Assembly (NCBI GenBank): GCA_900142905.1
Contig: FSRV01000003.1
Coordinates: forward strand, 248,001-312,000
Direction of reading: 5' to 3'
DNA length: 64,000 nucleotides
Origin: Burkholderia sp. GAS332
Lineage (GTDB): Bacteria; Pseudomonadota; Gammaproteobacteria; Burkholderiales; Burkholderiaceae
This document shows, in pieces, positions 1 to 11,040 of the stretch. Under the pieces are notes generated by a model, which was given only the letters and a program-made list of their open reading frames with translations, was not told the origin of the DNA and did not search any database. How positions within the stretch are numbered: the stretch's first letter is position 1; each line of letters opens with the position of its first letter. The translations under genes were made by a program, and so were the position numbers.

Positions 1-852
1 GGAGCCGTTGTTGTATCGTTCAGCGCTTTTGAATTTCGAATATGCATCGGCGAGATACTCCGAATAACTATAGTATCCACCAAGCGTCACTGGGCCAAAC
101 GAATATTTGGCCCCGGCGCGAGCGATATTGATTGCTTTCGCCGACGAATATGCTTCATTGACAGGGCTTAGAAACAAGCTGCCAAATGATGATGTGCCAC
201 GGGTGGAGACAGTAGGGTTCCCCTGGTCGGCGTGGGAGTAGCCTCCCGCCAACATCAACGACCCTCTGGTGTACGACGTTGCAAGACTATATGACTGCCC
301 GGACCCCACTGAGCCAGCTACGCCACCGAGTGAATAAGCCGCCACCGCGCGAAATCCTGCCCAATCTGGACTCAGCCATTTCACCTCGCTGTTAACACGT
401 GCACTGCCGTCAGCGTTGTCTACATCTCCCGGAGCGGTGAAATAATAACCATAGTCATTCGGCTGAACGGGGTACACCAAATCCATCAACGCATCGTATT
501 GACGTCCCGCAAGGATCGTTCCGTAGGTATCCGACTTCATGCCCACATATGCATAACGCCCAAACAACGCACCGCCCTGTTTTGCTTTGCCGGTGTTGAT
601 GTCGAAGCCGTTTTCCAGTCGAAATACGGCTTGAAGTCCGCCGCCCAGGTCTTCTGTTCCTTTAAGACCCCACTTATTGGTTCCCACCTGGCTTCCCTGA
701 AGGCTGATCTGCGAGTGCTGGCCTCCAGTGTTGTGTACGTACTGGATCGTTTCGTCCAGCTCGCCGTAGAGCGTAACGGAGCTTTGGGAAAACGCTGAAG
801 TGCAGGCTACGAGTGATCCGACAGCAGCGAAAACGGCCTTACGGTTATTCAT
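1..852 (-). CDS. Gram-negative porin, Burkholderia type (partial, C-terminus off left edge)
   Basis: Read on the minus strand from an ATG at 852, with a GGAG-like ribosome site 8-12 bases upstream. The product opens with a signal peptide (MNNRKAVFAA, ending near AFSQS) and then SSVTLYGELDE, the usual first beta strand of general porins of this group. Further family hallmarks are the LKGTEDLGGGLQAVFRLE segment, the FGRYAYVG segment and GTILAGRQYD. The reading frame stays open to base 1, so about 284 residues of an expected 350-390 are present. It should form a trimeric outer-membrane diffusion channel. Family assignment is secure; substrate preference cannot be read. Confidence 0.93.
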   Translation of the reverse strand, partial: MNNRKAVFAAVGSLVACTSAFSQSSVTLYGELDETIQYVHNTGGQHSQISLQGSQVGTNKWGLKGTEDLGGGLQAVFRLENGFDINTGKAKQGGALFGRYAYVGMKSDTYGTILAGRQYDALMDLVYPVQPNDYGYYFTAPGDVDNADGSARVNSEVKWLSPDWAGFRAVAAYSLGGVAGSVGSGQSYSLATSYTRGSLMLAGGYSHADQGNPTVSTRGTSSFGSLFLSPVNEAYSSAKAINIARAGAKYSFGPVTLGGYYSYSEYLADAYSKFKSAERYNNGS

Positions 853-997
853 TTTGTACTCCGAATTATGGTTTAGGATTGGCCAAAAAACAACTAGATA
901 AAAGGGTTGCAAAGGTCCACATCGAGGTACTGATCGAACCGACCGCATCTGAGACGATCAGGTCATGAGCAAGCGGACTCAGTACTGACTGTGAGAA

Positions 998-1543
998 TCA
1001 TGCGGACCCGCAGGCGGGAGTATCTTGAGGAAGCCATCCCGCATCAGATAGAACACCTGAAAAAAAGGAGTCAAGCCAATACGTTTGTCCTTTCAGAGTG
1101 GACATAAGGAGGTTCGGCTTGATCGAGGCATGAGCAGGAAAACCATGAAGTGCGTCATGAATTTGTAATTTTCTGATGGGCGGCAATCGGTTGCACGCTC
1201 CCGCTGCGTCGTTCAGGCGCCATAGAGACGACGTGTTCTTGCCCGCCTGAAATGACAGCAATGTCGAACCGTCTTCATGGCTGCCACCATTTCGTCGTTG
1301 CCTAAAGCCCGCCTCCATCAGCCCAAAAGGAATGACGCTCGACCGGGCGGCCGTAGCGCCCGCATCCGGACCAGGTAAAACTGCTGAAAATACCTTTTTC
1401 ATGGAGGGATCTCCGCGCTCGTCGTCACGTGTGGTTATGTCCGCCCTTACTTCCCTAAGGCTTCTTTGCTCTTCAAGAATGTCCCGCCCAGATCGGGTTT
1501 TGCGGACCATCTCCAGCCCATAAACGTGATAGTAACTATCCAT
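998..1543 (-). CDS. hypothetical protein, weak support
   Basis: An open frame of 181 codons from an ATG at 1543. An internal start (MKKVFSAVL, at 1403) is also possible. I recognise no domain. The last 60 residues are rich in aromatic and hydrophobic residues but show no clear membrane segment or motif. It lies downstream of nothing obvious and runs convergent to the unassigned stretch before the porin. It may be a chance frame in GC-rich DNA. Confidence 0.25.
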   Translation of the reverse strand: MDSYYHVYGLEMVRKTRSGRDILEEQRSLREVRADITTRDDERGDPSMKKVFSAVLPGPDAGATAARSSVIPFGLMEAGFRQRRNGGSHEDGSTLLSFQAGKNTSSLWRLNDAAGACNRLPPIRKLQIHDALHGFPAHASIKPNLLMSTLKGQTYWLDSFFSGVLSDAGWLPQDTPACGSA

Positions 1544-2399
1544 AAATATTTTACAAGCATAAATTTATTCATTCGTTGCAGCTACGCGAAAACCCCTATC
1601 GACACCTGAACGCCATCAGAATGGTTGATGGGCTACACCTATGGGTAGACTTCCGGCTATGCCATCGCCTCCTGTATTCGCCTGGTTCTACAAGCTCAAT
1701 CCCAGGAAGCGCGAACGAGCCGCCGGCGTCCTCGCCGCCTGCCGGACTGGGCGAGCAGACATGGTTGCGCTTAATCGCAATGTGCAAGGTGGAGAACCTG
1801 CTCACGCGGCGCGGCCGCGTAAGGGTGCACTAGATGGCAATGTGCTCGGGTAGTCACAAAATTAGTTGAAATCTGGACACAACTTTAGTTGTGTGAGCGG
1901 CCGCGTCGTCACGCCAGGGGCCATCCGGCGACGTCATCCGGTTCCTATAAGGGCCGATGTCCCGAAACGAAGGGTCGGATAACTCTGATCCGGGCCTTCA
2001 TTTGCAGTCGGCCGCATCGATAGGCCACAGCAACTTCGCTTCCGTTGCACAACTTCTGCCGTCCCGTGCGTGCAGCGGCTGCATTCGTTTCGACCGAGAG
2101 CTTCCACCGATCACGGCCCGCGGGTTCGCGCCTTTGGGGCCACCCACCGCTACCGCGTCAGCGGTTTCGTTCAACCCGCGTTATCACCGCAATGATGCGA
2201 CGACATGTTTTGCCGCGATGCTTCGACGACTCGGATCTGCGTCCTCCCATCCATGAAGGTCGCAGATCGACCCACTGTGGACACCCGTTGCTAGCATCGG
2301 AACGTCCGGTTCCGCGTCGACGTACGCCAGCGGCGTGCTGGTGCGGATTTGGAGGAAACTGCCAGCCCGTATTGAAAGCCATTGACCGGGCTTAGCGAT
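1544..2399. other. no convincing gene; degenerate-looking stretch
   Basis: Several overlapping frames of 60-116 codons exist on both strands but none has a recognisable motif or a good ribosome site. A short dyad (CACAACT TT AGTTGTG) lies near 1882-1897. The stretch resembles the mosaic IS debris elsewhere in the window, but I could not assign a family. Confidence 0.4.
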
Positions 2400-3149
2400 T
2401 CACGTTTTTACTTCAATGGTTTGCGATTCACCCGGTATTATCTCGCTGAACCCCGCAACGACGGAGAATGCAATAAGGACGAGTGCAAGTAATAAACTTG
2501 GAATGAGCATCACGAGGTAGGCAACCGCAGGGACAAAATCCTTCAAGGCGAAAAGCCGATGAACAAAATACCCACGCAATAACGAAGGACTTAGAATAAC
2601 AAGTAAAATAAATGCAATTACAGGGGCAAACCAAAGTAGATGCCACGCTGTGGGAATATGACGCTTCACCATAATCAACATCCACAGACTACCCACCGGA
2701 CCGGTAAGCAGAACATTCGAGACGTCGCCGAAATGCTCGGCGTCCACCAATTCCTTCCGCAGCAGGGCAAGCCCTCGACGTAGGAGCAAAAACCAAGCAA
2801 GTGAAGTTAGGGTGAAAATTTGCAGCCCATACGAAATTGCAGGACACACTCTCAGCCAATCTTGTAACGAGACCGTATAATCGATTATAGGAATTTTGAC
2901 TGAAGACGCACTGGGTAACAGCGCAATAGGAACGAAAGCAACACTCAAAACGAGGGCTCGATTGAGTGTGTCGATGCTCTCGGTATAGCGACCGACATAT
3001 TTTTCAACTGCGCATTTCGTCAGATGCACACGAAGCAGAGCGCCTCCAAACAAAAAATCTTTGGCCAACTGTTCGGAGAATACATACAAAAGGGGCTGCA
3101 CAAGGGTCGTCGCGGCCGAGACCAGCAGGGCTATCACTGCGCTGTTCAT
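2400..3149 (-). CDS. multi-pass membrane protein of unknown function
   Basis: 249 codons from an ATG at 3149 preceded by GGAG. The product has an N-terminal hydrophobic segment, a hydrophobic stretch near residues 65-85, then further likely membrane spans around residues 115-125, 148-160, 170-190 and 210-235. The spacing suggests an integral inner-membrane protein with five or six spans. AT content is higher than in neighbouring genes, which hints at recent acquisition. It lies next to the HNH-like gene on the same strand with about 190 bases between them. No family was recognised. Confidence 0.6.
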   Translation of the reverse strand: MNSAVIALLVSAATTLVQPLLYVFSEQLAKDFLFGGALLRVHLTKCAVEKYVGRYTESIDTLNRALVLSVAFVPIALLPSASSVKIPIIDYTVSLQDWLRVCPAISYGLQIFTLTSLAWFLLLRRGLALLRKELVDAEHFGDVSNVLLTGPVGSLWMLIMVKRHIPTAWHLLWFAPVIAFILLVILSPSLLRGYFVHRLFALKDFVPAVAYLVMLIPSLLLALVLIAFSVVAGFSEIIPGESQTIEVKT

Positions 3150-3335
3150 CTCCGCTCCCGGTGTATAGTGCTCTCAGTCGTGCAATATTATCGCTTTATC
3201 CAATTCTTTCGAACTTGATGGCGAGCAACGGCCATTGATCTCTGACGACAGAACGTCCCAAGTTGGCCGGGAGCCGAAGATCGAGCCAATCGACGAGGCG
3301 TCACACTGATATGCGTCTTGATTATTCAGTCTCGG

Positions 3336-4163
3336 CTATTCTGCCCAACGATGCGGAAAGACTTGGCGATTTTCGATGTCGGGGATTTGTTCGAAAACTC
3401 CCACCCCGGAAATATCGCCGAATACCGCACCGATCATTGCAACAGCATCGTTTAGCTGGACGGCGAAGAGCGCCGACGGGGGATCTGCGTCGATCACTGT
3501 GTAGGCACACGCAAACTGGTCGTTCAGCATGCTGCGGCCGCGCTGAATAGGCGGGAAATGGGCGAGCATTGGGCGCAGATTCTGGGAGCTCAGAAGCTGA
3601 TCCATTCCATGCGCGTTTGATGTCCACAAAAAGACGATCCCGCCGCGTGGCGTTAGCGGGCGACCCGTCCGTAGGTAGTAGAGCGCGCAGAAAAGTTTTC
3701 GCGCGACGGTCTTAGAGGCCTCATAAAACTCGGGGTGATCGATCGACATGATGGGAACATCACGGTACGTCACGCCGGGGTCTGGCTGTAAGCCGAGCCG
3801 ACGAGCTCTGCTCCTCTTCTCTGTCACGGACAGCAGCATTGAACGGTAGGTTTCGGGCAGAACCTGTGCAACGCCTCGAGCATTCTTTTCCCATTCCCTC
3901 TGAGCTTCCTCCTCGCTTACGTCCACCTGCGTGGGGCTGAAGCGGATGCGGCAGATCATCGCAAACAGCATCTCGTGAACTCGGCTCGCGGTATTGCAAG
4001 GCCCGCAGGCTGGGAAGACGTGAGCCTCGGGCCAGATTCGACCAACAAAAAAGCTTCGAGGCGGCCAGTGATCCTGCGTGGTTGCAACTGCTTCACCGCC
4101 GCAAAAGCAGCACCGCGGGTGCTGTTCAAAGAAACGCTTTTTTCGTTCGGCCGCCTGTCCCAT
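3336..4163 (-). CDS. HNH-type nuclease-like protein
   Basis: Starts most plausibly at the ATG at 4163, with GAGGAG just upstream; a GTG at 4184 would add 7 residues. Near the N-terminus is CCFCGG, then DHWPPRSFF, then FPACGPCNTASR. The arrangement CxxC, then D-H-x-P, then CxxCN, is that of zinc-binding HNH endonucleases. The remaining 200 residues hold no motif I can name. The gene is divergent from the unknown gene beginning at 4266, with about 100 bases between the chosen starts. HNH proteins of this form occur in defence systems, mobile elements and toxins; nothing here decides which. Confidence 0.65.
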   Translation of the reverse strand: MGQAAERKKRFFEQHPRCCFCGGEAVATTQDHWPPRSFFVGRIWPEAHVFPACGPCNTASRVHEMLFAMICRIRFSPTQVDVSEEEAQREWEKNARGVAQVLPETYRSMLLSVTEKRSRARRLGLQPDPGVTYRDVPIMSIDHPEFYEASKTVARKLFCALYYLRTGRPLTPRGGIVFLWTSNAHGMDQLLSSQNLRPMLAHFPPIQRGRSMLNDQFACAYTVIDADPPSALFAVQLNDAVAMIGAVFGDISGVGVFEQIPDIENRQVFPHRWAE

Positions 4164-4265
4164 CGATCGCTCCTCGCCTGACACTGCATTTTTTCAATAG
4201 TGTTGCACTATGATGGTTCGGAAGTGCCATTCAACGCAAGGTATCAACGCGGAAGCCGGGAAACG

Positions 4266-4880
4266 ATGGCAGATCGTGACGAAGCGGCCGGGGCGCTGAT
4301 CGACCCGGCCGTGTGGAAAGACTGGCGGCTTCAGACAACAGCAGAACTTGCGGAGGAATTCGCGCCTGCGTGGAGCCCGGAGGTGACCTATGCGAAAGGG
4401 TCGCTGATAAAGCTGGCCGGACTGTTCCCGGTGCACGATGGACGCCAGTTGACGCTCAACATACCGAACGCGACGGCCTTGTTCTTGAGCATTTCACATC
4501 GGAATTATGTCGAGGCTCGCGCCGTCCTGGATCGCAGCGGCATCCGAAAAGGGCTGCGCAAACATGTCACGTTTGCTGTCGATGCAGATGCGTTTCACTA
4601 TCTCGAGTGCTTCATGACGAGCGTGGTGGGAGCGTATACGTCGGTCGAAGCGTTCGCGAACGAGACGATCCCGGACACCTACGTCCATGTGCAGAAGTAC
4701 AAGGATTCGGTAGAGCGTTTGGTTAAGGCTGACGTCGAGCGTCGACTAACGCTTTCAAAAAAGATGAGCGAGATACTGCCTGCCGCACTGAACATCCGGG
4801 CGCCGAAAGGAAAGAAGTGTTGGGACGATTTCCATCGCCGCGAGCAGATGCGGGAGCGAATCATTCGCATGATTGAATGA
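4266..4880 (+). CDS. hypothetical protein divergent from HNH gene
   Basis: Chosen start ATG at 4266 (204 aa); the frame is open from a TTG at 4200. The product appears soluble and rich in charged residues. A helical middle (SVEAFANETIP, then HVQKYKDSVERLVKADVERR) is followed by a basic C-terminus. The gene shares its promoter region with the HNH-like gene, so they may form a divergently controlled pair. I do not recognise a family; the helical VEAFANE region is loosely like helical-bundle proteins seen beside abortive-infection genes, which is only an impression. Confidence 0.55.
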   Translation: MADRDEAAGALIDPAVWKDWRLQTTAELAEEFAPAWSPEVTYAKGSLIKLAGLFPVHDGRQLTLNIPNATALFLSISHRNYVEARAVLDRSGIRKGLRKHVTFAVDADAFHYLECFMTSVVGAYTSVEAFANETIPDTYVHVQKYKDSVERLVKADVERRLTLSKKMSEILPAALNIRAPKGKKCWDDFHRREQMRERIIRMIE

Positions 4881-5479
4881 ATGAAGAAGTTCGCTTACTT
4901 TAATTATGTAAAATTTAGTTATCCTAATTATCTATCACGCTAGCACGCGCGTTGGTTACCAAAAAACTGTTCCCGCTTCTTGCAGAAATTTGTTCCTAGC
5001 CTCCAGACGTGAAACAAGTGCCGCGTGATACCTCGAGCCCAGCCTCCCCGCCACCGCACGGGGTACCCTCAAACGAGAGCGTTTTCATCGATAGTCAATG
5101 CGGCGCTGCACTTGGGGCCTGCCGGAAAAGCCACAAAATCGCCTGAAACGTTGACAAGGGGAACAGTTTTCTGCAAAACCTCTTGAAGCAATCTTGTTCC
5201 CGACGTCTCTGCCAGCCGCAATTTGACTGACCACGCGTAGGGACAAAATTATGCGAACCAACGTCAGCGTGCTGGCGACGACGAGCACGGCCGGGAGCGC
5301 GGCGAGCGTGGTGATAATCACCTCGGCTGTCGTGCTGTGTTGCTTGATGAACCCGACATCCGAACCGGTTCGTCGCGAGCTTCGCTGTCGTATTCCCGAC
5401 GGCCGTCCCGCTTCATGCCGACAACCAGTCGGCTACGCAAATCTTGATTCGCTGTCATGTACTCTCATCCGACCTGTCC
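4881..5479. other. no convincing gene
   Basis: An AT-rich start (4881-4930) is followed by GC-rich DNA. A 78-codon minus frame (5085-5321) begins with a hydrophobic stretch but ends in basic, low-complexity sequence. A plus frame covers 5251-5493. Neither carries a recognisable motif. The stretch leads into the IS5-like remnant and may be part of the same decayed element. Confidence 0.35.
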
Positions 5480-6080
5480 ACGTGGACACGTAGCATCAGA
5501 GAATGACCGTTCATTGCTGGGGCGTTATTGGATAACCTCTTACGGCCGGAAAGCCACGCGCACGCCTTGGCGCAAGGCGCACCTGTCGATCGATCCGGAC
5601 ATGAACGTTCACGCGATCGTCGGCATCGACACCGGGGTGTCTGACCACGAGGGTATGGACGCGGCGCTACCCGCTGATGTGTCGGTCGACCGTGCGATTG
5701 CCGATGGCGCGTACCAGCATCGGGCGCACCGAAGCGTGGTCGCATTGTGGCGTGCTGCCGGTCATTTCGCCAGCGGCCCGCGCAATCGTGCGCCGCATGG
5801 ACACGACCAGATCGTCGGCCACATCCGGAAGGCCGTCCATCCCTTCCAGGATAAGTATGGTCATTGACAGCACTCGCTTGGGGAGGCGCAGATCTCGCGC
5901 ATCAGGCGCTGCCCAGGTGCGCGGCTGCTCATGCGCAAAACGAATCCCGACAGCGCGAGGGCACGATCATCGTCAACCTGCTGAACCTGTGGAATTCCTT
6001 CGGCAGGGCCTTTTTGTGCAAAATTGATAGTTGCGTCCGCTACCAACTGGCGTCACCTGCCCTGCCGAACAAAGCCTAAC
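5480..6080 (+). mobile_element. IS5-family transposase remnant (copy A)
   Basis: The plus frame contains WRKAHLSIDPDMNVHAIV, the region around the second catalytic Asp of IS5-family DDE transposases, then AIADGAYQ, matching the GDGAYD motif. From about 5860 the frame is broken, but the DNA aligns by eye with the 3' end of copy B (11650-11830, opposite strand): the same CGCAGATCTCGCGCATCA word and the same spacing to a shared GAACAAAGC tail. The 5' half of the gene is missing and there are several frameshifts, so it is inactive. Confidence 0.6.
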
Positions 6081-6497
6081 CCATGCGCCTCAGGATCCGA
6101 GGCCATCGTCATGAAGGGAACGGCATCGGCGAACCGGTTGAATTTTACCTGACAGGAGATACCCGGACCCGTCCGCGCTCTCATGGACGGGATCCGTTAC
6201 GTCCGGATAGTCCATCGCGAAATCCTCCTCCATATGCACCCAGTAGTCAGCGTTCGCTGGTGCATTACCGCGACTCAGCCATGCACCCGGTCTGCCGGAT
6301 AGTGCTGATACGGTTCCTTCAAGAGCCGACTGGCTGTTGTTGGCCAGCATGCCATAGCTAGCGCAAAATAAACTGTAAGACAGCCCGAAAGCTGCCGGCT
6401 GCCCGCGCGAAGCGAGCCGGCGAAAACCGCCTGTCTGGCGCGGCCTTGCGACATTTGACAGACAGCATGACTCCGTCCGCGCTAGGTACCCGTACTC
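6081..6497. other. no clear gene between IS remnant and autotransporter
   Basis: An 86-codon minus frame (6090-6350) lacks a recognisable motif and a convincing ribosome site. Nothing else stands out. A hairpin-like GC-rich segment around 6390-6430 could hold a terminator for the autotransporter, but I see no clean T-tract. Confidence 0.3.
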
Positions 6498-9400
6498 TTA
6501 CCAGAGATACTGCACGCCGATATCGCCCCAGACGCCCTTGCGGCTTCCGCTGTCCGACGAGTTGACCGAGAACTGGTAGCCGAACTGGCTGTACACACTC
6601 ATTCGGGTATCAAGCTTCGCCGTGACACCGGCGGAGAGGTCCATGCGCGTCGTCTGCCCGAGCAGCGCCACCTGATCAACTCCCGAATAGGTCGTTGTTG
6701 CCTGCGCCCCCCAGTCCCGCCAGAGGTTAGCTCGCACATACGGCTGCCACACCTGGCCGTTGCCGCGTTCGATTGTCCACTGGCCCCGCACACCGAGCCG
6801 TCCGCTCACGCCTGAGGTCGAGCCCGGGTCAACCGGACCCAGCCCGTCACTGGCCTCGTCCAGCCCGACGTGCTGCCAGATCACCTGCGCCTGCGGCTCC
6901 AGCACAAAGCCCGGTCCCAGTGGCAGCGGCACCGGGTAACCCGCTTCAAGGGAGGTGACAATGCCCGAGCCCGTGACTGGCAGCCGGGCGAACTGCGTGG
7001 CCGCGTGGCCGTCATAGTAGGTGCCCTGCAGCACCGCATCGACATACCACCCGCCGGGGCCGTAGTGGGTCCAGTAGGCGCCACCGGAATACGCATCGAG
7101 ATCCAGCGAGCCGGTGTGACTCATCACATAGCCTGTGGCCGCCGCGTTGGTAACCAGACCGTCCACATCGACGTGGCTGTTGCCATAGGCAAAGTAGACA
7201 CCCGAGGCGTCATGATGGCCGGGCAGGAAGCTGCCACGCCACAGGTCGACACCCGCCTGAAAACCCAGCAGCGAGCCGCTGGCGCCCGGACTGGTGAACG
7301 ACTGGTAGCGGTTGTCGATCTGCTGCCCAAACAGGCGCGCCCAGCCGGCCTGTCCCCAGCCACCGCTACCGGCGCCTCCCTCCGCCTGTGTCAACGTGTC
7401 GCCAATGCGCTCTTGCATCGTGCCGAGCATGGTGAGCCCCATCTGCCGGGCAATCGGCTGCGCCACGCTGTAGGTGGCAATTTCCGGTCCAATGATCGGG
7501 TACTCGCCCGGGGGCAGTATGGCCGGCGGCGGGTCGGGGGGAAGTAGCTCCGGTGAACCCGGCGTCAGGGGTAGCCCTGGTATGGCGGGCGACCCTGGTG
7601 TCGAGGGCGGCGTCGTCGGTGTGCCCGGCGTTGACGGGTAGCCCGGTGTGGAGGGGGGCACGATGAAGTCCGAGCGCAGGAACCAGTCGTTTGGATCGCT
7701 GCCGGAAAGCCCCCCTGGAACAGGCGGTAGTCGAAGATTCCACTGCGCACTTCCCCGGCGAGCGTAAAGGCGCCAGCGGCCGTGGTGGCGCCATTGATGG
7801 CCTGAATGACCGGGATCCCGCTGGCCGTGGTCAGCGCGCCCGCACCGCCGGCGTTGGTCACCGCGAGCGTGCTGGTTCCGGTTGCCATGCCACTGCTGAT
7901 GATGAGCCTGTCCGAGGGCGAATTATCCGCCCCCAGGTAGGTGTTCAGCGCAATTGCGCCGCCCCGGCCTTCATAGTTGCCATCGACGATCAGGGTATTG
8001 CCGGCGCTGGCACCGCGGAGGCTAACGAGTCCGGCGCTCGTCAGGCTGCCGTTGACCGTGAAGGTGCCGGCTGGACCGCCGGAGAAGGCCGGCAGCGCGT
8101 CGGCCACGGCGATTGTGCCGGCGCTGGTCACCGGGCCGGTTACGCTGCCATAGCCACCCAGCGTGCCGCTGGCTGCGACCGTGATCGGTCCGCCCCCCGA
8201 CAGGGCTGCCGACGGGTGGGCCGCGTCCCCCACCGCCAGCGTCCCAGCCGAGATGGCCGTGCCGCCGGTGTAGGAGCTGTCGGCGGTCAACACGGTTGCG
8301 CCGGGCCCGGTCTGCGCTATGGCACCGGTGCCCGCGATCACCCCACCATAGGTGTAGGAATTGCTGCGGTCGAAGATCAGCGTGCCATTGTCCACGAGAC
8401 TGCCGGTACCCAGCGTACCCGATGTCCCGCCACTGCCAACCTGGAGGCGACCTGCCGGGATCGTCGTGCCACCCGCATACGTGTTGTCGCCCGTCAGCAC
8501 CAGGGTGCCGGAGCCGATCTGTGCGACGTCACCCGTGCCGGAGATCGCCCCGCCGAACGCGTAGGTGTCGCCGTGGTTGAATGCGAGCGTACCGTTGTTC
8601 GTGACATCGCCGGTGATGGAGCCCGAGGTACCCCCGCTGCCCAGCTGCAATGTCCCGGCACTGATCGTCGTGCCGCCCTCATAGGTATCGTCAGCTGTCA
8701 GCACCAGTCTGCCGGTATTGGCCTTGGTGAGGGCGCCGCTGCCGGTGATGGCTCCGTTGCTGGTCAGCGTCGTGCCCGAAGCGACATCGAAGGCACCGCC
8801 GTTGGCGAGTAGCACAACGGCGCGCGCCGTGCCGATGCTGGCCGCGGTAGCGAGCGTGCCACCATTGAAGGAGAGCGCCCCTGCGGCCGCACCGAGGTTG
8901 TTGTCGGTCGAGATCAGCAGCATGCCGCCGTTGATCGAGGTACCGCCACTGTAGGTATTGGCGGCGGTGAGCACAGTGGTGCCGCTGCCAAGCTGGCTCA
9001 CTGCGCCTGTCCCCGAGATTGCTCCGCCGAAGGTATAGGTGTCGCTGCGGCTGAAGGCCAGCGTGCCGTTATCGGTGACATTACCCGTGATGCTGCCGCT
9101 GGCACCACCGTTGCCGAGTTGAAGCGTGCCGCCCGAGATGGTGGTGCCGCCGGTGTACGTATTATTGGCGCTCAGCGCTGTGATGCCACTGTAGACATTG
9201 ACCGCTCCCGCGCCACTGATCGCCGGCGTAAATGCGTAGGTGCCGCTGGTATCGGTGTGGTTGAACACAATTGTGCCGGTCCCAGCACTGAACGTCACGG
9301 TGGGCGCATTGAGCGTTCCCGGCGCAGCCGCAGGCTGGCCGGCCGCTGCGCCGATGTTCAGGGTGCCAACCGAACCGGTATTCAGCGCGATAGAAACAGA

Positions 9401-9958
9401 GGAGGCCACCACCTGCCCCTGATCCGCAATGGTCAGGGTTCCGTTGCCGATATACCCGACGTTAATCGCCCCGGTGTTGGCCCAGACCGAAGCCGCCCCG
9501 GTGACAGTGACGATGCCCGTGCCTGTAATACCCATGTAGCTTGTTCCTATGCTGCTGACTGAGCCTCCGTTGGCAATGGCTAACGTTCCACTGCCCGCAT
9601 TCCCGACGGCCAGCGGAGCAGAGTTTGTCCAGGTCGCCCCCGCGCCCGTGACACTAACGGTGCCAACGCTGCCCGCATATACGCCGAGGACGTTAAAAGC
9701 ATTGCTGCTACCAGCACTGACAATGCCGCCAGCGCTGATAGCCAGCTGGCCTGCACCGGTGTATCCGACAAGCAACGCATTACTCAGGCTCCATGGCGAG
9801 GATTGCGTGCCCGGGACGGTGACCGTTCCCGAGGCGCAGGCTGCGCAGCCCGAGCCGGAGACATCATCAAGAATAACTGTCTGGGCCCACGCCTGCGGCG
9901 ACGACGACAGCACCAACCCCGAGATCGCCGCCGCAGTCGTTCGCAGTGCTTGTCCCAT
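6498..9958 (-). pseudogene. autotransporter adhesin with PATR repeats, split by a 1-base frameshift
   Basis: Read from ATG 9958 (MGQALRTTAAAI..., signal peptide ending PQAWAQ; the frame is open to 10090). The passenger has repeated beta-helix units of the type NTYTGGTTISGGTLQLG, the autotransporter-associated beta strand repeat, about seven times. A Pro/Thr/Gly linker (repeated PSTPGxP) and a C-terminal autotransporter beta-barrel ending in the aromatic QYLW follow. The passenger frame is shifted out at 7710-7715, a run of six C (G on the coding strand). Restoring one base joins LFQGG to LSGSDPNDWF and on to the linker and barrel. As given, the barrel is not made with the passenger. It could be phase variation, real decay or a sequencing slip. 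The intact product would be a type Va surface adhesin of about 1150 aa. Confidence 0.85.
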
Positions 9959-10279
9959 GAAAGAATGACCAGCGCAGACCTGGCAAGCGGACTGATCTGC
10001 TTCGACGCCAATCATAGGCTGCCTCCAGTCTTTGCCCGCATTTGACAGTGCGTATCCGACACTCCGATCGGCCGCAGGAATCCCGGGCAAGTCCTCGGCG
10101 CCTCACCCTCCTCCAGCAGGCCGGAGTGCATGCAGCCTACCGGATGTTTTCTCGCCGGCCATTGCGCAGCGCGTCTCCTGTCGCCATGATCCAGCCCAGT
10201 GCGGCGTGGACACGTTTCATGATAGACGGCAAAGGGCGCTACTGAAGGCAGTCTTGTGCCAACTCAATCCCACTGACTC

Positions 10280-10990
10280 CGCAACGTCCTTCGCGAGAGC
10301 AGCATGATGTGACCACTTCGGTAAAAGATGCTGTCTGCTCATGGTGCTGCTCTCCAGTTTTGAATCACCCATTACCACATCAGGACCAGAGCGGCCCGGT
10401 CGCACTAGTGCGACGTGATTGCCGCGGGTGTCGCAGATCACGCCGTCGTAGGGCATGCCATCATACGTGCACGGTGTCATGTCTGCTCGGTAGTAGTATG
10501 CCGACGAGATACCGCGACGCGTGTCGCCCTTGATGGCGAGGATCGCTTTCGCATCCCACACGACGAGGCTGTCGCGCAGGTACGGCACGTCGAACGCCGC
10601 ATCGGTGCTGCCGACGACAATTTCCTTCTTCGGCGAGGCCGCCGACATTTTGTGCTCGTGGCCCACCCCGTCGAATGGATCGTTCGGCGGCATGCCGTTG
10701 GAGCTCTGCGCGGCCTTCGCGAGTTCATCGGGGTCGCGAAGCAGTTGGTAGACGGGGCCCGCATCGAGACGGGGTTCTTCACCGTCCGGGATTTCGCGGC
10801 CGAGGTAGGGCAGACGTTGGTCGTGCTGATCGGTGTGCCCGCAACATGCAGGCGCCCGTCCTGGTCGTAGGTCCGCATGGGCGAACGCGAGACGCTGCAA
10901 CTTCGCGCTGTCGCCGGTATAACCGTTTGCGTGCGCGGCAGTAGCCTGGCGTTCAGCATCGGCGCGAACGGCATAACACGTGCCATGTTC
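10280..10990 (-). pseudogene. phage DUF2213-type protein, N-terminal remnant with two compensating frameshifts
   Basis: Minus-strand pieces read GYTGDSAKLQRLAFAHADL, then in another frame RTYDQDGRLHVAGTPIS, then back in the first frame YLGREIPDG, VYQLLRDPDELAKAA, IVVGSTDAAF, SLVVWDAKAI and NHVALV. This is the order of the DUF2213 family of phage head-region proteins. The shifts lie near 10870 and 10815. The end after GDSK (about 10350) no longer resembles the family. It is a prophage relic; no other phage gene is visible nearby. Confidence 0.65.
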
Positions 10991-11040
10991 GCCCCAGCGC
11001 CAGTCCGTGTCGCCACCAGGGAAGGGGCAGGACTCGCATG

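Noticed and set aside
7565..7661. Independent gene beginning in the Pro/Thr-rich segment (387 aa barrel protein)
   Set aside because: There is no ribosome site or signal peptide there, and the barrel continues naturally from the upstream passenger once one base is restored.
8640..9200. Tandem repeats that might be a CRISPR array
   Set aside because: The repeated units are about 150-170 bases, coding, and diverge like protein repeats (beta-helix units of the autotransporter). No short constant repeats with unique spacers are present anywhere in the window.
6870..9968. Long plus-strand frames opposite the autotransporter (for example 7691-8812)
   Set aside because: They mirror the repeated codons of the autotransporter on the other strand, are low in hydrophobic order, lack motifs and ribosome sites, and change frame with the repeat phase.
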